Positions 42,379 to 51,723 of a stretch of DNA of 64,000 nucleotides are shown piece after piece. Positions within the stretch are counted from its first letter, which is position 1, and each line of letters opens with the position of its first letter. Under the pieces are notes generated by a model. It saw only the letters and a program-made list of their open reading frames with translations. It was not told the DNA's origin and ran no database searches. Origin of the DNA: JAVBWO01 sp036677375. Lineage in GTDB: Bacteria; Bacillota; Dehalobacteriia; UBA4068; UBA4997. The DNA lies in NCBI GenBank assembly GCA_036677375.1, contig JAVBWO010000024.1, positions 307,316 through 371,315 of the forward strand. Reading direction: 5' to 3'. Made by a program: the position numbers and the translations under genes.

Positions 42379-43218
42379 ATGAGTAATATTTTTAAAAATA
42401 AGTTTATAGTGAGTGCAATTTCTATTATATTTGCGGTAGCAATCACAATAATAATTCATGCTGTTATGCCTGCTGGTGTTAATGAAGAATTTCTCGATAG
42501 TGTATTTGTTAAACTTATAGGTTTTCCTATAATATCAGTCCTCTACTTTATTTTATTATTTTCACACTGCACTATTGTAATGCGATATTTTGGAAATGAT
42601 TCAATTCTGCCCAAAATGCAAATCGGCCTTCGTTTTGGATTGGCCTTTGCAATCCTTTATTTTTTTGGAATGCAGGAAGTGCTTGTCGAGGCCTCGCCCT
42701 TTGAGGAATGGGGGTTTGCTTTTGTAAGCTATCAATTCTTCATGGGTGCGGGAGATTTTATACCTGTGTTATTGCTATGTGTGTCAATTGCTTATTTAAT
42801 CCTAAATAACACGAACGCCTCCAGCCCGGTAAAAACATTGAACAGATCAGAAAAAATTAAAACGGTAATTTTCATAACAGGTGTTTTTGTGATTGAGCGG
42901 TTGATTGGCTATGAAACAGGTATAATATTAAGCAATCATAATACATATCCCGTTCCATGTTATATATGGACAATTGTATTTGGAATTGTGTTAGGCTGCT
43001 CTTATGTTACTCTATATCCCGTATATTTTAAGAATCAAAACAAATTATCGTTATCCTTTAAGCTTGCTGTACTTACGATAGGAGCAAACTGGATAATATT
43101 TAACAGCTTTATTGGGCTCATTTTTAGCGGATACATGTTACAAATGCTTTTGCGAAGCAGTATTGATACCGTAGTACTTTTTTTAGCATCTATTGGAATA
43201 AACAAGTATTTATTATGA
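42379..43218 (+). CDS. Multi-pass membrane protein, unknown
   Basis: A 279-residue protein with about eight membrane helices and short loops. AAGGAG lies 8 bases before the ATG. The only long polar stretch is near 145-160 (NTNASSPVKTLNRSEKIK). No motif recognised; base use is AT-richer than the following three genes. It is followed by the TetR gene after 65 bases and may be under its control. Confidence 0.7.
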   Translation: MSNIFKNKFIVSAISIIFAVAITIIIHAVMPAGVNEEFLDSVFVKLIGFPIISVLYFILLFSHCTIVMRYFGNDSILPKMQIGLRFGLAFAILYFFGMQEVLVEASPFEEWGFAFVSYQFFMGAGDFIPVLLLCVSIAYLILNNTNASSPVKTLNRSEKIKTVIFITGVFVIERLIGYETGIILSNHNTYPVPCYIWTIVFGIVLGCSYVTLYPVYFKNQNKLSLSFKLAVLTIGANWIIFNSFIGLIFSGYMLQMLLRSSIDTVVLFLASIGINKYLL

Positions 43219-43283
43219 TTTGTGTCGTATTAAACTTTTTATATTTAAAATTATATAACTCATGTAGCGGCAGGAGGGATTAT

Positions 43284-43862
43284 GTGCCACCAAAAAATAA
43301 AATATCTAAGGAAGAGATCATTGAAGCGGCTTTCCAAATAGCTAAAGAAGAAGGCTTATCGGGAATTACCGTCAGAAATGTAGCAAAACATCTTGGTTGT
43401 TCTATTGCACCAATCTATGTCAATTTTGAAACGATTGACGATCTGACGAATGCCGTTACCATGCGGGTTTTAGATATTTCCAAGGAACTGCTGGCGGAAC
43501 AAAAGGGGCTAGACATGTTTGAAAATATCGGAAAGGCAAGCATCGCGTTCGCCCGGAAGTATCCGGTTCTTCTACGCGAACTGATCATGCGGCCAAACCC
43601 GTACATGGATTCATATGAGACGTTTGAAACCGACATGCTTGAAATGCTTAACCGGGACGAGATGATGTGCAACTGGTCCATTGAGGAACAAAAAAGTCTG
43701 CTGCTTAAGATGCGTATTTTCCAAACAGGCCTGCAGGTGATGATTGCAAACGGTCAACTTCCTTCCCAGATGGACGAAAAAACCACTGATGCACTGCTTA
43801 TGGAAACGGGAGCGGATTTTTTTCGTGCTCAGCAAATGAAACAGAGGGAGAAAAATGAATAG
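43284..43862 (+). CDS. TetR-family transcriptional regulator
   Basis: A 192-residue repressor-type protein: residues 8-50 carry the TetR helix-turn-helix (SKEEIIEAAFQIAKEEG, ITVRNVAKHLGCSIAPIYVNF). The C-terminal ligand domain is unspecific. GTG at 43284 has AGGAGGG 5 bases before it. Its end overlaps the start of the oxidoreductase gene (ATGAATAG), so they are translated together and the regulator probably controls this operon. Confidence 0.92.
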   Translation: MPPKNKISKEEIIEAAFQIAKEEGLSGITVRNVAKHLGCSIAPIYVNFETIDDLTNAVTMRVLDISKELLAEQKGLDMFENIGKASIAFARKYPVLLRELIMRPNPYMDSYETFETDMLEMLNRDEMMCNWSIEEQKSLLLKMRIFQTGLQVMIANGQLPSQMDEKTTDALLMETGADFFRAQQMKQREKNE

Positions 43863-45342
43863 GCTGCTCATCATCGGCGGCGGCATTGCCGGCCTGAGCG
43901 CGGGCATCTTCGCTGAGAAAAACGGGTTTGAAAGCATGATCCTGGAGAAAAACCGCGTTTTGGGTGGAGAATGCACAGGCTGGGATCGACAAGGCTTTCA
44001 CATTGACGGCTGCATCCACTGGTTGGTCGGAACCAAAAAAGGAACCCCGATGAACGATCTCTGGGGTGCCGTGGGCGCGTTGGACGAAGTCGAAATCTAC
44101 CATCCGGAAAGCTTTTTAACGTTTGAGCATGAAAATGGAACGGTACACATGTACCGCGATTTGTCTCGTTTGAAAGAAAGCTGGCTTGCACTGTCGCCCT
44201 GTGACGAAAGGGCCATCCGCGATTTCTGTAAGGACATAGAGCGGCTGCATGCCTATGAAATACCGGTCGGTAAACCGACTGATTTGATGGAACCGGTGGA
44301 AAGAATCAGGTATTTGGCTTCAATGAAGGAGGCGGGGCTGGTTCTGCGGAAATATGGCCGGATCAGCTTGAAGGAATTCGCCGCGAAATTTAATCATCCG
44401 GCACTGCGGGAAGCACTGGCCTCCTTTTTGCCCAACGGTTACAGCGCCTCGTCTATTTTCTTCGCACTGGCGGCCTTTACAAAAGGTCAGGCGTCCGTCC
44501 CGTTCGGAGGCTCCAGACAATTTTCTCAGCGTATGGCGAAGCGTTATTTGGCTTTGGGCGGAACCATAGAAACCCTCTGCGAAGCCATCGAACTGCGGAT
44601 CGACCACAAAAAAGTATGCGCTGTTATTTGTAACAATGGAAAAGCCTTTGAAACGGATTATGTGATTGCCGCCTGCGACGCGCACGTCTTGTTTGAGCAG
44701 CTGCTTGGAAACAGGTATGATGACCGGCAGTTTCTAAAACGGTACCGAGATCCCGTAAACTACCCCCTGGCCTCGGAGATCCGCGTCGCCTTGGGTTATG
44801 AGGGCAGGATGGATGATATGCCGCGGACCGTGCGCTTTCCGGTGAATCCTTTTAGAATCCATAAAGACTTGATCAATTTGTTGACAATGACTCATTACAG
44901 CCATGAGCCGGACTTTGCGCCGAACGGACACACTTTGATTACAGTGAGCATCAACCAATTTCATGACGATTACGACGCCTGGCATGCCCTTTATAAAGAG
45001 CCTATCGCCTATCACCAAGAAAAAGCGAGAATCGGAGAGGCCGTCATCCAAGCGATTTCAACGAGGTTTCCCCAACTGAAAGGAAAACTCACTTTACTTG
45101 ACGTAGCGACTCCGAAAACATTTGAAAGGTACTGCAATGCCTACCGGGGCGCTTTTATGTCGTTTTTGCCTACAGTCGGCGGGAAAATGATGGCTCACAC
45201 TGGAAGGATCAAGGGACTTAATAATCTCTTTTTGAGCGGCCAATGGCTGCAGCCGCCGGGAGGGCTACCCGTGGCATTGATTACGGGCAGGGATACGATC
45301 ATGCGTATTTGCAATATCAAAAATCAGCCTTTTACAGGTTGA
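43855..45342 (+). CDS. FAD-dependent amine-oxidase/phytoene desaturase-type oxidoreductase
   Basis: A 495-residue CrtI-like flavoprotein. The N-terminal IIGGGIAGLSAGIFAEKNG binds FAD, followed by VLGGECTGWDRQGFHIDGCIHWLVG; the C-terminal signature LFLSGQWLQPPGGLPVALITGRDT is that of the CrtI/retinol saturase group. These enzymes desaturate or saturate polyenes and lipid chains, or isomerise them. The substrate is unknown, no phytoene synthase is near. The regulator upstream and the CPBP protease downstream are in the same message. Confidence 0.87.
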   Translation: MNRLLIIGGGIAGLSAGIFAEKNGFESMILEKNRVLGGECTGWDRQGFHIDGCIHWLVGTKKGTPMNDLWGAVGALDEVEIYHPESFLTFEHENGTVHMYRDLSRLKESWLALSPCDERAIRDFCKDIERLHAYEIPVGKPTDLMEPVERIRYLASMKEAGLVLRKYGRISLKEFAAKFNHPALREALASFLPNGYSASSIFFALAAFTKGQASVPFGGSRQFSQRMAKRYLALGGTIETLCEAIELRIDHKKVCAVICNNGKAFETDYVIAACDAHVLFEQLLGNRYDDRQFLKRYRDPVNYPLASEIRVALGYEGRMDDMPRTVRFPVNPFRIHKDLINLLTMTHYSHEPDFAPNGHTLITVSINQFHDDYDAWHALYKEPIAYHQEKARIGEAVIQAISTRFPQLKGKLTLLDVATPKTFERYCNAYRGAFMSFLPTVGGKMMAHTGRIKGLNNLFLSGQWLQPPGGLPVALITGRDTIMRICNIKNQPFTG

Positions 45343-45377
45343 CAAACGGATATGGGGAAGGAGCGGTCAAATACAAA

Positions 45378-46124
45378 ATGGTGAAGCCCAGATTTCGTAA
45401 GCTTAACAGATCGCTGTATGTCATTTTTGCGGTTACCGCGCTGTTGATTGTTCAGGAATTTACCGGCAAGGCGGGTAAAGCCGTTGCGTACTTTTTCTCC
45501 TATGATAAATTTGATCCCGATCATGTTTTTGCGTGGCAATCCGTTCATCATATGATTATGCTGCTCATTGGTCTAGCTGTTGTTGCGATATTAAGCAAGC
45601 TGCTGAAGGACAATTTCGGATTTCAGCTTGGAGATCGAAAGAAGGGAATACGGTATTTTATCCTGTTTACAGCCGTTTTGACGATAGTATCGCTTATATA
45701 CCATATATTCATGTACACCCGTGGCCAACCCCTGATCTATGATTTCGCGTTGAATAAAAGGAATGTCCTCGGGACACTGGGATTTCAGCTACTTTTAAGC
45801 GGCACCGCCGAAGAGATACTGTATCGCGCGCTGCCTGTTACGTTGTTGATCCATGTACTTGGGAAAAGCATAAGGTTAAAATGGAACATAACGCTGGAAA
45901 TCATTTTAGCTTCTCTTTTATTTACGCTCGCACATATAAAATGGTCCCTGTCTCCTTTTGCCGCGGATGCGAATTTTCCTCAACTGTTCTACGCTTTTGC
46001 AATAGGCACCGTACAAGGTATGGCCTATCAGGAGAGCCGAAGCGTTTTATATCCCATTTTAATGCACAGCATCAGCAACGTTTTGATGGTTGGGACGGGA
46101 TATCTGTTCGCTATACTGGTATAA
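45378..46124 (+). CDS. CPBP-family intramembrane metalloprotease
   Basis: A 248-residue protein with about seven membrane helices and the CPBP (Abi, Rce1-like) motifs: GTAEEILYRALP (Glu-Glu-x-x-x-Arg), LLFTLAHIKWS with a His, and PILMHSISNVL (His and Asn). Members cut prenylated or peptide substrates in the membrane and often protect against or mature bacteriocins. ATG at 45378 has a distant AAGGAG; the open frame extends into the previous gene, so the start is uncertain. Last gene of the operon. Confidence 0.88.
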   Translation: MVKPRFRKLNRSLYVIFAVTALLIVQEFTGKAGKAVAYFFSYDKFDPDHVFAWQSVHHMIMLLIGLAVVAILSKLLKDNFGFQLGDRKKGIRYFILFTAVLTIVSLIYHIFMYTRGQPLIYDFALNKRNVLGTLGFQLLLSGTAEEILYRALPVTLLIHVLGKSIRLKWNITLEIILASLLFTLAHIKWSLSPFAADANFPQLFYAFAIGTVQGMAYQESRSVLYPILMHSISNVLMVGTGYLFAILV

Positions 46125-46181
46125 ACAATGCCAGAGACAGCTTAGTCATACATACGAAATAGCTGACAATTTCACAAATAA

Positions 46182-46230
46182 AAAGATCGTTTCTATAGGA
46201 TGATCTCTCAATTCCTATAGAAACGATCTT
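46182..46230. terminator. Strong bidirectional terminator of tRNA-Leu and the plus operon
   Basis: An 18-base perfect stem (AAGATCGTTTCTATAGGA and its complement) around a 12-base loop, with a T run on the minus strand directly after tRNA-Leu and an A-rich start on the plus strand. Confidence 0.85.
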
Positions 46231-46314
46231 GGTGCGGTAGATGGGACTTGAACCCATACGCCATGCGACACACGCCCCTCAAACGTGCCTGTCTGCCAAT
46301 TCCAGCACTACCGC
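46230..46314 (-). tRNA. tRNA-Leu (GAG)
   Basis: 85 bases with CCA encoded: acceptor GCGGTAG/CTACCGC, long variable arm typical for Leu, anticodon loop TTGAGGG (anticodon GAG), T arm GGGTTCAAGTCCC. Confidence 0.96.
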
Positions 46315-46401
46315 AAAAACAAAGATGTAATGATTAAAACGATTGTTTTAATCAGCTGAAATTTAAAATTCAAACATTTTAAATTTTCACAACCGCCTTA
46401 T

Positions 46402-46430
46402 TAGTATACACATTGAAAGGGTTAAAATCA
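46402..46430 (-). promoter_or_regulatory. Promoter of tRNA-Leu (GAG)
   Basis: TTGATT (46425-46430), 17 bases, TATACT (46402-46407), read on the minus strand; leader of about 85 bases. Confidence 0.65.
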
Positions 46431-46492
46431 AGTATTTTATTGATTTTCCCACAAAAAAACTCCATCGGGAGATAAGGTCAACAAGGCTTGTC

Positions 46493-47086
46493 CTAGCTTT
46501 CCACAAAATGGCGAAAGGCTTTGGCAACCTTTGCCAAAAACTCTACTTCATTGCCGGAATTATCTAAAATCACCTGGGCATACTTTGCTTTTTCCGTTTG
46601 GGGCATTTGTGATTTGATCCTGGCCAAAGCAGTAACAGGCGTACAGTGATCACGCTCCAAAATACGCTGCCGCCGCACCTCGTCGTCGGCAGTCACCAGC
46701 CAGACCTCATCACAAAGCGTCGTCATGCCGGCTTCGATGAGTAAAGCCGCGTCAATCACCGCAATTTTTCCTTCGGCGTCTGCCGCCGTCATTCCCTCTT
46801 TGACCCGTTCGTAGATGACCTCATGGGTTATCGCTTCCAAAGCCGCCCGGGCTTTGGCATCATAAAAGACCAGATCGCCCAGTTTTTTGCGGTTCAGACT
46901 GCCGTCAGGATAAAAGTACTGCGGGCCGAAGACCTCTTGCAATTGCTGCCAAACCGGCTCACCCGGCCACACGATCTCCCGTGCAATGACGTCGGCGTCA
47001 ATGATCTTAGCGCCTAGCGTTGCCAAACACCGGGAAGCAGTGCTTTTCCCGGCTGCAATATTGCCTGTCAGTCCTATCGTCTTCAT
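46493..47086 (-). CDS. coaE: Dephospho-CoA kinase
   Basis: A 197-residue P-loop kinase, last step of coenzyme A synthesis. GLTGNIAAGKSTASRCL is the Walker A region (Ala in place of the usual second Gly-Ser pair is common), IIDADVIAREIV and VIDAALLIEAG are hallmarks. Starts 3 bases after ytaF. The order polA-mutM-ytaF-coaE is the same as in B. subtilis. Confidence 0.95.
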   Translation of the reverse strand: MKTIGLTGNIAAGKSTASRCLATLGAKIIDADVIAREIVWPGEPVWQQLQEVFGPQYFYPDGSLNRKKLGDLVFYDAKARAALEAITHEVIYERVKEGMTAADAEGKIAVIDAALLIEAGMTTLCDEVWLVTADDEVRRQRILERDHCTPVTALARIKSQMPQTEKAKYAQVILDNSGNEVEFLAKVAKAFRHFVES

Positions 47087-47089
47087 CGT

Positions 47090-47755
47090 TCAGATTAACC
47101 TCCATATGCCTAAACACAGTATGATCAAAGCCGGCAGATAAGCCGATAAAAGTCGCAGGCGCTTACCCTGGCGCGGCTTTTCACGGCTGCGCAGCCAATT
47201 TCCCAGCCAAACGGCAAGGGTTAAAAGGAGCAGCTCCGTCACTGCCACCACAGCAATAGTACAAAAAACAGGGAATTCCCCAACGCCGATGGCAAGCCCT
47301 ACACCGCAGGAATCTATTGCCAAAGCCAGGCCTAAAGGGATCGCCTCCCAAGCGCTGATGGTTTTGTCGGCATTCTTATCACCTTCCTGAGGATTGCGCA
47401 GGATTTGAATCATCACCCCGAAAAAAGGCAGGCGAATCTGCCAAATTAAAGGGTCTTTTTCCTCCACCGTCCCCAGTTCTTTATTCTTTCCGGCCCGTGC
47501 CTGCCATAACAGCACAATTCCTAGAAGGATCAGCAAAAAAGCCGCCATATAACGGCCGTAAGCTTCCGGCAACAATTCCGCCAAACCACCGCCAAGCCCG
47601 ATGGCTAAGGCAAAAGTTGCCGCCATTGCCGCCGTCATCAATAAACGGGACGACATCGGCAACAGGATTCCCGCCATACTATAAGCAAGACCAGCCGCAA
47701 AACAATCCATATTCATGGCCAAAGACAGCATAATGATTCCCCAGACCAAGCCCAT
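47090..47755 (-). CDS. ytaF: Sporulation membrane protein YtaF
   Basis: A 221-residue MntP-like membrane protein with six helices. NMDCFAAGLAYSMAGI and later AIDSCGVGLAIGVGEF carry the repeated Asp of the metal exporter fold; LIWQIRLPFFGVMIQILRNPQEGDKN is typical of YtaF. Function in sporulation is unproven; a cation-export role follows from the fold only. ATG at 47755 is next to GGGAAGGGGG; starts further upstream (47779, 47854) cannot be excluded. Confidence 0.87.
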   Translation of the reverse strand: MGLVWGIIMLSLAMNMDCFAAGLAYSMAGILLPMSSRLLMTAAMAATFALAIGLGGGLAELLPEAYGRYMAAFLLILLGIVLLWQARAGKNKELGTVEEKDPLIWQIRLPFFGVMIQILRNPQEGDKNADKTISAWEAIPLGLALAIDSCGVGLAIGVGEFPVFCTIAVVAVTELLLLTLAVWLGNWLRSREKPRQGKRLRLLSAYLPALIILCLGIWRLI

Positions 47756-47880
47756 ACCCCCTTCCCGCTTCTTCTTCATACTATGAAAAGAGCGGGATAT
47801 GGGTGCTTGCCAGGCCTGTGCGAGCCTATCGGCAAACATTAAAAACAACATCAAAAACGGTAAGAACGGCGCTTTATGAT

Positions 47881-48729
47881 CTATTCCTTACCAGCCTCTA
47901 TATTAAGACCCTCGGGTGCCTTCTGGCAGCATGAGCAAAAAAAACTGCTGCGTCCGGCCACCTTGACCCGCTGGATGATTTTACCGCAGCAAGGACAGGG
48001 CTGACCTTGACGCCGGAAGACCTGTAGGGTTTCCTGATTACTGCCCCGTTCGCCCAATCCGTCCACATAATCCCGAAAAGAGGTGCCTCTATTTGCAATA
48101 GCGGCAAGCAAAACCTGCCGCATCCCAGCCGCCAAATCCATAATCTCTTGATCGCTCAAAGTATGTACCAAGCGTTCCGGGTGTATCCCCGCCCGAAAAA
48201 GCGCCTCGTCGGCATAGATATTGCCAAGACCCGCCACCACTGTCTGATCCAGGATGGCGCTTTTTATTTTTGTCTTGGCATGCTTTTTTAACGCACAGGC
48301 CAGCATTTCCGGGGAAAAGTCCTCATCCAGGGGCTCCGGTCCTAAAGTGGCAAAACCGGAGATCGCCTCCGGCTCTCCCAGCCAAAGCCTGCCGAAACGG
48401 CGCATATCCACAAAGCGCAGTTCCTTGCCGGACTGAAAAACCAAAACGGCATGGGTATGCTTCACATACGGTTCTTCTTTATCCTGATAAACAAGCCGCC
48501 CCGTCATGCGGAGATGCACAGTCAATTTCAAACTGTTATCGAATTGTATGACCAGGTATTTGCCCCGACGTTTGATATCTTTTACGGTAGCGCCCTCCAA
48601 AACGGCAAAATCCGCCGTCTCCGGCAGCATCACCGCCGGTGTTACTATCTTCACCTGCGCCAGCTTTTCCCCTGTAAGCAGGGGGATCAGGCTGCGGCGA
48701 ACGGTTTCCACTTCCGGCAATTCCGGCAT
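47881..48729 (-). CDS. mutM: Formamidopyrimidine-DNA glycosylase
   Basis: A 282-residue repair enzyme removing 8-oxoguanine. MPELPEVETVRRSL holds the catalytic Pro and Glu, the conserved Lys is in RRGKYL, the helix-two-turn-helix contains VAGLGNIYADEALF, and the C-terminal zinc finger is CPCCG...FFCSCC. GAGGTG precedes the ATG. Between polA and ytaF as in Bacillus. Confidence 0.97.
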   Translation of the reverse strand: MPELPEVETVRRSLIPLLTGEKLAQVKIVTPAVMLPETADFAVLEGATVKDIKRRGKYLVIQFDNSLKLTVHLRMTGRLVYQDKEEPYVKHTHAVLVFQSGKELRFVDMRRFGRLWLGEPEAISGFATLGPEPLDEDFSPEMLACALKKHAKTKIKSAILDQTVVAGLGNIYADEALFRAGIHPERLVHTLSDQEIMDLAAGMRQVLLAAIANRGTSFRDYVDGLGERGSNQETLQVFRRQGQPCPCCGKIIQRVKVAGRSSFFCSCCQKAPEGLNIEAGKE

Positions 48730-48843
48730 ATTCTTTCACCTCTTATTTGGGGGAACAGACCAACTTTCATGCTCCTGCCTTTTTGCATACTCTTTTTTGC
48801 TTTACCTTGCGGGCTTTTAACCACTTTTCACATTCTTAAACCA

Positions 48844-51723
48844 TTAAGAAAGCGAAAGCTTTTTCATGCTGTACCAATCCGCTCCCACCTTGAGATCCAC
48901 CACCAAAGGCACCCTTAATTCCACAGGATGGGTCATCACTTCTTCCAGCAATCCCGCAAGCGGTATGATCTCCCGCTCCGGCGCCTCGAAGATCAATTCG
49001 TCGTGCACCTGCAGCAAAAGTTTGGCCTGGAATTTTTCTGTTTTCAGCCGGGGTGCCAGGTTGACCATAGCGATCTTCAAAATATCTGCCGCTGTGCCCT
49101 GGATGGGGGTATTCAAAGCCATACGCTGGGCAAAACTGCGGATATTGCCGTTTCTGCTATTCAGATCCGGCAGATAGCGCCGCCGTCCCATTAAAGTGGA
49201 AACGTAGCCTTTTTGCCTGCCCTCTTCCACAATATTTTTCATATAGGCCGCTACCTGAGGATAGCGCGCCAGGTAACGCTGGATATAATCTTTAGCCTCC
49301 GCCCGGGGAATGCCCAGATCCCGGGACAAGCCAAAATCGCTGATGCCGTAGACAATGCCAAAATTGACGGCCTTGGCCCTACGGCGCTGTTCCCGGCTGA
49401 CCTCTGCTATGGGAATGCCGAAAACCTCCGCCGCCGTCCGGGCATGGATGTCTTCTCCGTTTAAGAAAGCCTGGCAAAGCCCATCATCATCGGAGATATG
49501 CGCCAAAACCCGCAACTCGATCTGGGAATAATCCACTGCTAAAAGAACATGCTCCGGCGCTTCCGTCACAAAAGCGCTACGGATCTTCCGGCCCAGCTCG
49601 TCTCTGACGGGAATATTCTGCAAATTCGGTTCCGCGGAGGAAAGACGTCCGGTGGCGGTCACCGTCTGGTTAAAGGAAGTATGGATCTTGCCGTCCGCCT
49701 TGATCAAAGCAGGCAAACCCTGGGCATAGGTGGTGCGAAGCTTAAAATAGGTTCTGTACTGCAAAAGCAACCTGGCGATCTCATAATCCGCCGCCAAAAG
49801 CTCCAGCACCTCCGCGTCGGTAGAGTAGCCGGTTTTGGTCTTTTTCAACGGCGGAATATTCAAGTCTTCAAACAGCACCGTTCCCAGCTGCTTCGGGGAA
49901 TTCAGATTGAATTCCCTGCCGGCCAGGCGGTAGATCTCCAAGGACAGCTTTTGTTCCGCCTGTAAAAACTCCGCCGCCATCTCTTTTAAACGGCCGCCGT
50001 CCACCCGGACACCCTGCAATTCCATATCGGCCAGAATAAAGGTCAAAGGCAGTTCCACCTCGCGGTAGAGGCGGTACATCCCCGTTTTTTCCAATTCCTT
50101 TTTCAAACGTTCCGCTAAGGGTAAAAGCAAGGCCGCCTGTCCGCCGCAGCGCTGCCACAGCGGCGCAGTTAATCCTATTTCTTCGCCGGCGTTTAAATAG
50201 GCCGCTGCCAGAACCTTAATGTCATATCGGCTTTCCGCAGGATTCAACAGGTAGCTCGCAAGCACCACGTCGTCCTCCGCTCCCGCCACCTCCAAACCGT
50301 GGGCAGCCAAAGCCACCCTGACTTCCTTCGCTGCAAACAAAGCCTTTTTTATAGTGCCGTCGGCTAAAATATCCTTCAAAAACCCCAGACGCGCCGCATC
50401 CATGCCACCCATCAGCTCCAACCCCCAAGAGGTGCCGTCCGGCAAAGCAAAACCGCAACCGTTGATTTCCCCATCATAGGAATTGCCTTGCCAATCCAAC
50501 CAAAAGCCGAAAATACCCGCTTGTTTCAGTTGTTCGCACATAGCGGTGATGTCCGCGGCAGTCTGCAACAGGACTACCGCCTTTCCCCAAAAGGCATGAT
50601 TGCCGCCGCTTTCAGATTCTATTACCCCTGGAACCTTAGCATCTTCCGCCGGAAATGTTGATCCCTGCAATGGCGCGCCTGTTCCCGGGCTCCCGGTCGC
50701 TCCTTGCGCGGGTATGCCCTTTTCCGGCCAAGGCAGATCCGTGCCTGCCTGTGCAGAAGTTTTTTCCAGCCAGGGCAACCCTGTTTCCGCCTGCGCGGGA
50801 AGCGACTTTTCGGGCCAAGGCAATCCGGACGTGGCCCCGGCGTTTCCGGTGGCTGTTCCTGCCTTTTCTAACTGTCTTAAAAGACTTTGAAAATTCATCC
50901 GGTGGTAATACGTTCTTAATTCTTCTTTGTCGCAACGGCGTTTATAATCCGACAAAGGCTTTAACCCCGGCACATCGCAATAAACCGTTGCCAACTCCTT
51001 AGATAAAAAAGCCAGCTCCCGGTTAGCCGCCAGCTTCTTTTGTACACCGGCGGGCTGGATTTCCGCCAGATGCTCATAAATTTCCTCCATGGTGGGATAT
51101 TGAGCCAAGAGCTTTAAAGCCGTTTTTTCTCCGATACCCGGTACTCCGGGGATATTATCGGAAGAATCGCCCATCAGGCCTTTCAAATCGATAATCTGAG
51201 CCGGTTTCAAATGATAGCGCTCATTCAAAGCGGCAAAATCCCACACCTTAATATCGGTGATCCCTTTTTGCGTCATATAAATATGAATACGTTCATCAAT
51301 GAGCTGCAAAGCATCTTTATCCCCCGTCAGCACCATGATCTCCATATCGGCGGCGGCTCCCGCCTTGGCCAGCGTACCGATGATATCGTCCGCTTCATAG
51401 CCTTCTATCTCTTCCCAGACCATTCCCATTGCTTCCACCAGCCTTTTAGCCGGTTCAAATTGAGCCTTGAGCTCCGGCGGCGTTTCCTGGCGCTGGCTTT
51501 TATATTGGATAAATTTTTCGGTTCGAAAGGTATGACGGCTTTTATCGAAGCAGATCACCGCATAATCCGGCGCTTGCTGCTCTAAAAAACGACTGAGCAT
51601 CATGGCCATGCCGTAAATAGCGTTCGTTGGCTCCCCCCTGGCATTGTTCAAGACCGGCAAAGCAAAAAATGCCCGGTGGATCAAGCTGCTGCCGTCTACG
51701 ATTAAAAAAGTGTTTTTGCTCAT
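48844..51723 (-). CDS. polA: DNA polymerase I
   Basis: A 959-residue polymerase, longer than the usual 880. Residues 1-290 form the 5' nuclease (DGSSLIHRAFFALP, GYEADDIIGTLA, DLKGLMGDSSDNIPGVPGIGEKTA). The 3'-5' exonuclease fold lacks its carboxylates (LDWQGN where DTET is expected). The polymerase domain has DYSQIELRVLAH, RRRAKAVNFGIVYG and VHDELIFEAP. Between nuclease and exo fold (about 290-385) is an extra linker with three imperfect repeats of about 17 residues around LPWPEK. The start overlaps the CapA stop (ATGA). Confidence 0.96.
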   Translation of the reverse strand: MSKNTFLIVDGSSLIHRAFFALPVLNNARGEPTNAIYGMAMMLSRFLEQQAPDYAVICFDKSRHTFRTEKFIQYKSQRQETPPELKAQFEPAKRLVEAMGMVWEEIEGYEADDIIGTLAKAGAAADMEIMVLTGDKDALQLIDERIHIYMTQKGITDIKVWDFAALNERYHLKPAQIIDLKGLMGDSSDNIPGVPGIGEKTALKLLAQYPTMEEIYEHLAEIQPAGVQKKLAANRELAFLSKELATVYCDVPGLKPLSDYKRRCDKEELRTYYHRMNFQSLLRQLEKAGTATGNAGATSGLPWPEKSLPAQAETGLPWLEKTSAQAGTDLPWPEKGIPAQGATGSPGTGAPLQGSTFPAEDAKVPGVIESESGGNHAFWGKAVVLLQTAADITAMCEQLKQAGIFGFWLDWQGNSYDGEINGCGFALPDGTSWGLELMGGMDAARLGFLKDILADGTIKKALFAAKEVRVALAAHGLEVAGAEDDVVLASYLLNPAESRYDIKVLAAAYLNAGEEIGLTAPLWQRCGGQAALLLPLAERLKKELEKTGMYRLYREVELPLTFILADMELQGVRVDGGRLKEMAAEFLQAEQKLSLEIYRLAGREFNLNSPKQLGTVLFEDLNIPPLKKTKTGYSTDAEVLELLAADYEIARLLLQYRTYFKLRTTYAQGLPALIKADGKIHTSFNQTVTATGRLSSAEPNLQNIPVRDELGRKIRSAFVTEAPEHVLLAVDYSQIELRVLAHISDDDGLCQAFLNGEDIHARTAAEVFGIPIAEVSREQRRRAKAVNFGIVYGISDFGLSRDLGIPRAEAKDYIQRYLARYPQVAAYMKNIVEEGRQKGYVSTLMGRRRYLPDLNSRNGNIRSFAQRMALNTPIQGTAADILKIAMVNLAPRLKTEKFQAKLLLQVHDELIFEAPEREIIPLAGLLEEVMTHPVELRVPLVVDLKVGADWYSMKKLSLS
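50690..50850 (-). repeat. In-frame repeats in the polA linker
   Basis: Three imperfect copies of about 48-51 bases coding for the unit GLPWPEKSLPAQAET. Copies differ at several bases, so the expansion is not very recent. Confidence 0.7.
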
